Part shown: one piece after another, positions 1 through 4,689 of the stretch
Numbering within the stretch: position 1 is the stretch's first letter
Layout of the letters: every line of letters starts with the position of its first letter
DNA from: CAZZKJ01 sp964654695
GTDB taxonomy: Bacteria; Krumholzibacteriota; Krumholzibacteriia; WVZY01
Length of the DNA: 8,734 bases
NCBI GenBank assembly: GCA_964654695.1
Contig: CAZZKJ010000069.1
Location: 1-8,734, forward strand
Direction of reading: 5' to 3'
Notes under the pieces: generated by a model
Seen by the model: only the letters and a program-made list of their open reading frames with translations
The model's database searches: none
Told to the model about the DNA's origin: nothing
Position numbers and translations under genes: made by a program

Positions 1-19
1 TAATATTTTCGAATTCCAC
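1..19 (-). CDS. 5' end of a gene leaving the window on the left (partial)
   Basis: On the minus strand a GTG at 19-17 opens a frame reading M-E-F-E-N-I before the window edge. Seven bases ahead of it is AAAGGAGG, a near-perfect ribosome site, which is the reason for choosing this start. The same frame stays open upstream to two ATG codons at 49 and 46, which would add M-M-K-L-C-K-G-G-S-Q, but these have only a weak GGAAAG ahead of them. Too little is visible to say what the product is. The gene lies downstream of the VWA operon on the same strand but is separated from it by a strong terminator, so it is probably an independent unit. Confidence 0.4.
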
Positions 20-58
20 TTGAGATCCTCCTTTGCATAACTTCATCATCCCCAGGCT

Positions 59-74
59 TTCCAGAGAGCTGGAA
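59..74. repeat. Small perfect hairpin ahead of the left-edge gene
   Basis: TTCCAG-AGAG-CTGGAA is a perfect 6-bp inverted repeat with a 4-base loop, placed 10 bases before the candidate ATG at 49 and 40 bases before the GTG at 19. It would sit in the leader of the left-edge gene or serve as a protein-binding site. No T-run follows on either strand, so it is not a terminator. Confidence 0.35.
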
Positions 75-147
75 CAGCGAGTTGATAACTCCGGCCGCAC
101 TTTACGCTCTCGGCCGCGCGGGTCCTGTCATCGATTACCCCTGTGCT

Positions 148-195
148 CGTGAAAAACTGCGCCGCGGGGTACCTCATCGACACCACCCGCGCTTA
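148..195 (-). repeat. Terminator-like dispersed repeat, copy 1
   Basis: Read on the minus strand this 48-bp unit starts TAAGCGCGGGTGG and ends GCGCAGTTTTTCACG. It is an inverted copy of 8687-8734: I count 38 of 48 identical positions with no gaps, made of a perfect 13-mer and a perfect 15-mer flanking a 20-base core with 10 matches. As minus-strand RNA it can fold through CGCGGG (191-186) and CCCGCG (168-163), followed by GCGCAG and a five-T run, the shape of an intrinsic terminator. It lies 13 bases beyond the stronger terminator of the VWA operon, so it could be a back-up terminator or an unrelated mobile palindromic repeat that settles beyond gene ends. Confidence 0.65.
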
Positions 196-207
196 ACAGG
201 TTTTTGC

Positions 208-257
208 AAAAAAATGCGAAGACCCGATCGGACTGAAAAACCTCCCCGGGTCTCCGC
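208..257 (-). terminator. Intrinsic terminator of the VWA operon
   Basis: On the minus strand, 20 bases after the stop codon of the VWA lipoprotein gene, GCGGAGACCC (257-248) can pair over ten positions with GGGTCTTCGC (225-216), with one G-U wobble and a 22-base loop. The stem is followed by one A and an unbroken run of seven T (214-208). The T-run exists only in this orientation, so the site ends leftward transcription. The loop is long for a terminator; otherwise the form is classical. Confidence 0.8.
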
Positions 258-276
258 GTGAAGTATTATAGACCGT

Positions 277-1047
277 CTAGTCTACGCGCCTGGCACGCAC
301 TCCGAAATCCACGTTATCTTTTATCCACGCAAAATAACGGTCCTGCTTTTCCAGGGGCCGGCCGCGGAGATAGATCTGCGGATCCTTCCAGGAGACCATC
401 ACCTCGGCATCCTGGGTCCATACCTTGACACGCCTGCGCTTTACCTTCGTCTGCCAATTCCTGCCGACCGTCGGGCTTGTATAAAGAAGCCTCACGGTGA
501 CGCTGCGGGCAAGACGCTCCAGCGGATTTACGACGATACTCTTGTAATCGTTCCCCCCTGGAGATGACAGGTCGGGAATACCGTCGCTTACCATCACAAC
601 CGTTATCGGCCGGAGAACGAGATTCTTGTTCTTCACCGTCAGCGCGATCTGTTCGAAAAACGCATTGTAATCGGTGAACGGATTGGATTTTTCCCTGGGG
701 AAAATTTTGCTGAGTTTTGCTTCGATTTCTTTGACAGACTTGTTCTCAAAAGTCTGTTTCGGAAAAAACGTTTTCGGTTCATTGGCCCTTGCGCCTCCAA
801 TCGAACTCAAGAACAGCGCATTGGGGACCTCCATCCCGCCGAGGCCGTGCATATGCGAATAGATATACTTCGCGAGGAAGCCGATGGAATCGTCATAATA
901 AGGACTGTTCATAAACGAACCGCTTATGTCGACTCCTATAAACATCGAAAGTCGTGGCTTGGGATCGCCGTTTTTGAAAAACGAGCAGCCGCCGAGAATA
1001 AGAACGATCATAACCAGCGGCGCCGCTGCGTATTTCATTTTTTTCAT
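277..1047 (-). CDS. VWA-domain lipoprotein
   Basis: A 256-residue lipoprotein carrying a von Willebrand factor A fold. Residues 1-20 form a lipoprotein signal peptide (M-K-K-M-K, hydrophobic stretch, L-G-G-C with the lipidated Cys at 21). The MIDAS metal site looks intact: D-I-S-G-S at 40-44, T125 in N-P-F-T-D-Y, and D155 in V-S-D-G-I-P-D. Such domains bind a divalent metal and usually grip a protein ligand; the ligand here is unknown. The C-terminal part (about 190-256) is rich in Arg/Lys and Trp. ATG at 1047 is preferred because AGGAGA lies seven bases ahead of it; an in-frame GTG at 1053 abuts that ribosome site too closely. It follows the membrane-protein gene by 21 nt and is surely co-transcribed with it. 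A terminator follows the stop. I do not recognise it as BatA/BatB or another named VWA family. Confidence 0.85.
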   Translation of the reverse strand: MKKMKYAAAPLVMIVLILGGCSFFKNGDPKPRLSMFIGVDISGSFMNSPYYDDSIGFLAKYIYSHMHGLGGMEVPNALFLSSIGGARANEPKTFFPKQTFENKSVKEIEAKLSKIFPREKSNPFTDYNAFFEQIALTVKNKNLVLRPITVVMVSDGIPDLSSPGGNDYKSIVVNPLERLARSVTVRLLYTSPTVGRNWQTKVKRRRVKVWTQDAEVMVSWKDPQIYLRGRPLEKQDRYFAWIKDNVDFGVRARRVD

Positions 1048-1068
1048 GATCACTCTCCTGCTGTTCAG

Positions 1069-2478
1069 TTACAATTCGTCTTGCTCGCCGGACACGGGAA
1101 CGGTCTGACGGGTATCGCTTGAGTGTCCCTCATCATTTGAAGCATTTGCAGGGCGGGACAAGGGTTCACATGACGACGCGGGCGCGCTTTTCATACAGAA
1201 ATCCGCCGGAGCGTCCGCTGCAGGCCGAGGGGACTGCTCGCGCGGCTCGGCTGGAGCTGCGTTTTTATTCTTGTTTTGTTTTCTGCCGTCCAAACGCGAA
1301 ATAGTGCCTTGAAGTTTATCCGTATACTTCACTTCCTTCATATCTTCGAAGGGAAGGGCGAAGAGATGGTCGCTCAGAAGCAGCAGTGTGCAAAAATTGA
1401 TGCATGCCGCCAAAACCTGCAGCGGAGGCAGCATCAAGGCATCAACGAGTTCGGACCCGGTTGTTTTCGCCCATTCCGTCTCGCTTTTTATCCGCGCCAT
1501 GAATCCCGTGGACAATGAAAAGAAATGCCCGGGCGCTGCGGAAGAACGGGACGACATTTTCAGATTCTTCCCTTGAATAACGGCCATTACCGTAGGCGTT
1601 CCGTGGGAAGCGAACAGAAACCACGACAGGCTTCTGACACCGAACCAGACGAAGCATGAAATGGCAAGCGTCTGGAACACGCCGAGATCGAACGAATCCG
1701 AATACTGAGCAAACCAGGGAACCAGAGAATCCACAAACTCCCTGTACAAGAAGACGACTTCAACGAGCAATACTACCATTTCTATAACGCCGATGCCGAT
1801 TATCGACGAAATTTTCTTCTTTTTCATCGAGTCCACGAACGTGGACAGCACCGCGTAGCTTCCAAGTACAACGCAAAAAAGGAAAAGCGCCAGCGGGATT
1901 CTTATGGAATTTGCGGAGAGCTGCTCTCCCGTTATGTTCGAAAAAGTATCTATAACGAGAGGCGATGTAACGTACGTAAATATCGTGGTCTCGATCACGC
2001 ACCATGAGAGAGTGAGCGTGACCGCCAGCCACGGCACCGGCGAACTCATCACCACACGGGCGCCGTCGCGCAGAAAACCAAAGGGAATCAACAGGATATC
2101 CTGGACAATCGCCCACACAGCAAAGACGCTGAAACGCGCTGCACCGAGAACCGCCGCAAGAACGCGAAGGCCCAGCTTCATTATCCCGCCCCAGAAAAGA
2201 AGGATGGATTTGCCCATATCCCACCACGTCATGAATATCGCCGTTACGAATTCACGCCGCTTCTGCCGTACAGGCACCGTCAGCAGGCTTCCTATGGTCA
2301 CCCAGCAACTCAATATGATTGCGAGCGCGGGCAGGAGCAGGAACAGTCTTTTTGCCATCATCAACAGAACGTCGTTTCCATCACCCCACACGAATCCCAA
2401 AAATGCTTTTTGAAATAATGTGGGAAAAAAGAGAATCGATGTCCCGATCCAAATCAAACTTTGAGTTCCGTAGGACAT
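1069..2478 (-). CDS. Polytopic inner-membrane protein, unknown function
   Basis: A 469-residue integral membrane protein that I cannot assign to a family. Hydrophobic segments compatible with membrane helices lie at about residues 8-28, 44-68, 91-111, 115-135, 149-170, 194-214, 223-246, 266-289 and 350-370, with Lys/Arg-rich stretches at 71-75 and 219-222. The last 90 residues (from about 381) are hydrophilic and become Pro/Ala/Ser-rich and probably disordered, ending E-Q-D-E-L. No catalytic motif is evident. The ATG at 2478 is preceded by AAAGGAGGT five bases away, an excellent ribosome site. It is the first gene of a two-gene operon with the VWA lipoprotein, which suggests that the two products act together at the envelope; that is inference from position only. 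No clear promoter was found in the gap upstream. Confidence 0.8.
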   Translation of the reverse strand: MSYGTQSLIWIGTSILFFPTLFQKAFLGFVWGDGNDVLLMMAKRLFLLLPALAIILSCWVTIGSLLTVPVRQKRREFVTAIFMTWWDMGKSILLFWGGIMKLGLRVLAAVLGAARFSVFAVWAIVQDILLIPFGFLRDGARVVMSSPVPWLAVTLTLSWCVIETTIFTYVTSPLVIDTFSNITGEQLSANSIRIPLALFLFCVVLGSYAVLSTFVDSMKKKKISSIIGIGVIEMVVLLVEVVFLYREFVDSLVPWFAQYSDSFDLGVFQTLAISCFVWFGVRSLSWFLFASHGTPTVMAVIQGKNLKMSSRSSAAPGHFFSLSTGFMARIKSETEWAKTTGSELVDALMLPPLQVLAACINFCTLLLLSDHLFALPFEDMKEVKYTDKLQGTISRLDGRKQNKNKNAAPAEPREQSPRPAADAPADFCMKSAPASSCEPLSRPANASNDEGHSSDTRQTVPVSGEQDEL

Positions 2479-2688
2479 AGCAGACCTCCTTTGGAGAGGC
2501 TCGAAGATGCCGATTTATGGGGTCGGCGCTCTTGGCCGCACGTCCTGTGCCTAACACATGCGCCAATCCCTTTAGGCTGCCCAGATTATCTCGAAGCGGG
2601 GAATGTTGTTCGGAGGTTCCCTGTAAGGGATGGAATCACGGGGTCTTTCGAGGAGGGCAAGGAAATGCATTGCATAACCCCACTTTGC

Positions 2689-2729
2689 AAAAAGCGCGCG
2701 GGCTTTTCGCCGATCAACCGCGCCCGCGC
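2689..2729 (-). terminator. Intrinsic terminator after the beta-rich lipoprotein gene
   Basis: On the minus strand, 65 bases beyond the stop codon at 2795, GCGCGGGC (2729-2722) pairs perfectly with GCCCGCGC (2703-2696) around an 18-base loop, followed by GC and five T (2693-2689). It should separate the lipoprotein gene from the membrane-protein operon. Its layout (AGCGCGGG, a TGAT in the loop, CGCGCGC, TTTTT) resembles the repeats at 148-195 and 8687-8734, though identity is lower. Confidence 0.7.
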
Positions 2730-2738
2730 TGGCCTTGC

Positions 2739-2754
2739 CGCGGTGCTGTCCGCG
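2739..2754. repeat. GC-rich hairpin downstream of the lipoprotein gene
   Basis: CGCGG (2739-2743) and CCGCG (2750-2754) form a perfect 5-bp stem with a 6-base loop, about 40 bases after the lipoprotein stop codon and just before the terminator. No T-run follows, so it may be a 3'-end protecting structure or simply part of the GC-rich palindromic region. Confidence 0.35.
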
Positions 2755-2794
2755 CTAATACAGCTTATTTGATCCAAGAAGCCGGGTGACGGCA

Positions 2795-3661
2795 CTAGGG
2801 ACAAACCATGTCTTTTTGCAGCGTATCCCAGCACGCGATCACACCGCCGTTATAATCAGGCACTTCGATGCTTCCGGATCCGTCCGGGTACCACATGATA
2901 GTATGAACTTCGGGTACCGAAACATCCGTGAACGTGAGAAAGTTCTCATTCGGAGAAACGTAGAATACTAGGTTGTCCCCTTCCGAAGCGCTGCCAGCTT
3001 CATTCACGAGCACGCTAAGCTGATGTTCATTATTAGCCGTGTTCAACCAATCGATGCGAACGGACGGTACTCCCTGCGTAAGTGTATCTACAGGGGCATA
3101 AAACTGCCAGAACCCCGAACTGTCGTCGTTCATCGCTTCGCCGGAGAACCAGATAAAATGATCGAACTGCATGGCCGGGTCATTCGTTGACACTTCCATT
3201 CTCCATGCGACGCGATCGGTCATTGGCGTTCCATAAAGAAAAATGCCGTAATCCATTCCGTCATCGACATATATATATGTCCAAAGCCACGAACCATCGG
3301 GCTGCTTCTGCGGGACGGAATTGATGGCAACGGCGAACGCCGAGACAGGCGCTTCAAATGCTGCATAAAACGAAAGCTGAACGAAAAACACGCGGACAGC
3401 GGCGTTTATCCAATTATCCTTTCCTGTGCCTGCGGCCTCCATTTCCGGTTTGATTGGATTCTTGTCCAGACCGTTTTTAGCGACCGGCGAAAGACCGAAA
3501 AAGGACAAATCCATTTCCACCGTCGACATGTCTGGAAGAGCCGGGGCTGCGGACTGCTCTGTACCGGTGGGATTATCGTTTCCGCCACACGACTGTAAGG
3601 ATATCAATACAATTAAACTTAGTACCAATATAATGGTGCTTTTAACGGATTTGAATTTCAT
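2795..3661 (-). CDS. Beta-rich secreted lipoprotein, unknown function
   Basis: A 288-residue lipoprotein. Residues 1-24 are a signal peptide (M-K-F-K-S-V-K-S, then a long hydrophobic run) ending in the lipobox L-Q-S-C with the lipidated Cys at 25; a short flexible linker follows (G-G-N-D-N-P-T-G). The rest is rich in aromatic and beta-forming residues with acidic turns and no visible catalytic motif, consistent with a beta-sandwich or solute-binding surface domain; it ends A-C-W-D-T-L-Q-K-D-M-V-C-P, where two Cys could form a disulfide. The start at 3661 is chosen because AGGAGG sits eight bases upstream and the signal peptide begins there. The frame is open 23 codons further to 3730, but that stretch coincides with the promoter. 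The gene stands alone, with its own promoter and terminator. Confidence 0.8.
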   Translation of the reverse strand: MKFKSVKSTIILVLSLIVLISLQSCGGNDNPTGTEQSAAPALPDMSTVEMDLSFFGLSPVAKNGLDKNPIKPEMEAAGTGKDNWINAAVRVFFVQLSFYAAFEAPVSAFAVAINSVPQKQPDGSWLWTYIYVDDGMDYGIFLYGTPMTDRVAWRMEVSTNDPAMQFDHFIWFSGEAMNDDSSGFWQFYAPVDTLTQGVPSVRIDWLNTANNEHQLSVLVNEAGSASEGDNLVFYVSPNENFLTFTDVSVPEVHTIMWYPDGSGSIEVPDYNGGVIACWDTLQKDMVCP

Positions 3662-3701
3662 CGGTATTCCTCCTGGTAAGAATTCTGCCGGATCGCTTTC
3701 A

Positions 3702-3730
3702 ATTATAGAACTCAGCAGATAATATGCCAA
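3702..3730 (-). promoter_or_regulatory. Sigma70-type promoter of the beta-rich lipoprotein gene
   Basis: On the minus strand TTGGCA (3730-3725) and TATAAT (3707-3702) are separated by exactly 17 bases, giving one mismatch to the -35 consensus and a perfect -10. Transcription should begin near 3695, leaving a leader of about 34 bases that contains the AGGAGG ribosome site. This also argues against a start further upstream at 3730. Confidence 0.75.
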
Positions 3731-3951
3731 GCGCAGTTCAAGAGTGAGGGGACGATTCGCTTAAGTTATCCGGAAGCTGAAACCGACGGCCATCCCCGCA
3801 CGTCTGCCCGCAGTTTTCAATACGCAGTAAAATATAGATTTATGCCTTCAAATTTGGTACAATACCGCCATTAACACGCCCTTTTTATATTTTCAATGGG
3901 GTTATATATCGATGCGCTTAGGATACGGGCATATAGATAATTAATAAACAA

Positions 3952-4563
3952 ATGCCCTTCATCACTCCCATAATACTAGCCGCCGGCGGGGGCAAAAGAA
4001 TCGGCCGGCCCAAAGCCCTCCTTCCATTCGGAAACGCGACGCTGCTCGAGCACGTCATAGGCAAGTGCGCCCGCGCGGGTTTTGATGAAGCTATAATCGT
4101 GATCGGCGCCGGGCACGAAAAAATCGCCGGCGGAGAACCCGCCGTTGGCGATAGCGCCCGTTACGTAATCAACAAAAACTACGAGCGCGGACAAACGAGC
4201 TCGATCAAATGCGGCCTCGAATCTCTGCCAAACAACATTGGCGGTTTCATGATCTTTCCGGTGGATATGCCGCTTGTTACTATTGATGAATGCAAAAAAA
4301 TGCGCGGGACTTTCCAAGCGCGCGAAGACATGATCGTCGTTCCTTCGTTCAATAAAAAAAGAGGACACCCGGTTATTTTCGATATCGCCTATAAAAAAGA
4401 ATTTCTCGCGCTCGGCGATGACGAGCCGGCACACGGGGTAATAAGAGCTCATGAAGAAAAAATCGTTTACGTCGATACAGATAATTCCTGGGTGCTCTTC
4501 GATATAGACACAGACGAAGATTACGAGAAAGCCGTGAAGGAACTTGCAAATAGAAACTTGTGA
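3952..4563 (+). CDS. MocA/MobA-like nucleotidyltransferase
   Basis: A 203-residue single-domain NTP transferase of the MobA-like (NTP_transf_3) family, which moves a nucleotide from CTP or GTP to a phosphorylated acceptor. Visible motifs: the nucleotide-binding loop L-A-A-G-G-G-K-R-I-G-R-P-K at 9-21, G-Q-T-S-S-I at 80-85, the metal-binding D105 in V-D-M-P-L-V, R-G-H-P-V at 137-141, and D-I-D-T-D-E-D-Y at 184-191. G-Q-T-S-S and R-G-H-P-V are closest to MocA-type molybdenum-cofactor cytidylyltransferases, but no molybdenum-cofactor or molybdoenzyme gene is in the window, so the acceptor is uncertain. Length fits the family. The leader just before the ATG (AATTAATAAACAA) is AT-rich with no ribosome site, odd beside neighbours with strong ones. 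It is the first plus-strand gene, facing away from the lipoprotein gene. Confidence 0.8.
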   Translation: MPFITPIILAAGGGKRIGRPKALLPFGNATLLEHVIGKCARAGFDEAIIVIGAGHEKIAGGEPAVGDSARYVINKNYERGQTSSIKCGLESLPNNIGGFMIFPVDMPLVTIDECKKMRGTFQAREDMIVVPSFNKKRGHPVIFDIAYKKEFLALGDDEPAHGVIRAHEEKIVYVDTDNSWVLFDIDTDEDYEKAVKELANRNL

Positions 4564-4603
4564 TGTTGTTTGAGAGCAGCCCAAAAAGGCCCCAAGGCCG
4601 AGG

Positions 4604-4632
4604 TTGACATTTATCACTAATAGTGATATAAT
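4604..4632 (+). promoter_or_regulatory. Perfect-consensus sigma70 promoter
   Basis: TTGACA (4604-4609) and TATAAT (4627-4632) match both consensus hexamers exactly with the ideal 17-base spacer. Transcription should start near 4639-4640, driving the large secreted protein gene and possibly the methyltransferase gene behind it. A promoter this strong normally needs control, which fits the palindrome inside its spacer. Confidence 0.9.
4612..4628. promoter_or_regulatory. 17-bp palindromic operator within the promoter spacer
   Basis: TATCACTAATAGTGATA is a perfect inverted repeat (7-base arms TATCACT/AGTGATA around AAT). It lies between the -35 and -10 hexamers and overlaps the first two bases of the -10, so a bound dimer would block RNA polymerase. 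The 17-bp length and TATCAC half-site are those of lambda-type operators bound by helix-turn-helix (Xre/cI-like) repressors; that likeness is from general knowledge of lambda. No repressor gene is in the window and no second copy of the palindrome was seen. Confidence 0.75.
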
Positions 4633-4689
4633 TGTTTCGAAATGCGCCTTATTCAATCTTTCCTTGCAAAAAAGGGGCGAGAGCAAGCC

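Larger units (their letters stand above)
50..276. other. Intergenic region between VWA operon and left-edge gene
   Basis: No coding frame with a ribosome site is seen here. Going leftwards (minus-strand direction) it holds the operon terminator (257-208), the terminator-like repeat (195-148), a pair of CGGCCG hexamers 13 bases apart around 91-117, and the small hairpin at 59-74. No convincing -35/-10 pair for the left-edge gene was found. Confidence 0.6.
2479..2794. other. Palindrome-rich intergenic region
   Basis: This 316-bp gap between two minus-strand genes has no supported coding frame. It contains the lipoprotein gene's terminator (2689-2729) and several short perfect inverted repeats: GCCGA/TCGGC at 2509-2527, GCCTAA/TTAGGC at 2549-2577, TCCCT-gta-AGGGA at 2618-2630 and CGCGG/CCGCG at 2739-2754. 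The 2479-2485 end is the ribosome site of the membrane-protein gene. The density of palindromes is unlike the coding DNA around it and suggests a composite of dispersed intergenic repeats or a structured leader RNA. Confidence 0.5.

Noticed and set aside
1904..2413. Long open frame (169 codons) on the plus strand inside the membrane-protein gene
   Set aside because: It is antisense to a well-supported gene with signal-like helices and a strong ribosome site; its product is Arg/Ser/Thr-rich with no recognisable fold.
2586..2834. 82-codon minus-strand frame in the palindrome-rich gap
   Set aside because: It overlaps the end of the lipoprotein gene, runs through the terminator, and has no ribosome site.
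3815..3835. CCCGCAGTTTTCAATACG, similar to the end of the terminator-like repeat
   Set aside because: Only a short stretch matches, without the opposite arm, so it is probably chance.
4587..4606. GGCC-CCAA-GGCC hairpin flanked by A-runs, considered as a terminator for the nucleotidyltransferase gene
   Set aside because: The stem is only 4 bp and the T-run would be on the minus strand, opposite to the gene it would serve.
4612..4628. Palindrome considered as a tet-type operator or Fur box
   Set aside because: The half-site spacing differs from tet operators (TATCA-n-TGATA), and the GATAAT repeats of a Fur box are absent; the 17-bp lambda-like form fits better.
3976..4686. 236-codon minus-strand frame opposite the nucleotidyltransferase gene
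   Set aside because: The plus-strand frame has all family motifs; the antisense frame has no ribosome site or recognisable domain and reflects codon bias.
4642..4689. Upstream ATG adding 16 residues to the secreted protein
   Set aside because: It lies about 3 bases after the predicted transcription start, with no leader, and would place a charged stretch before the signal peptide.
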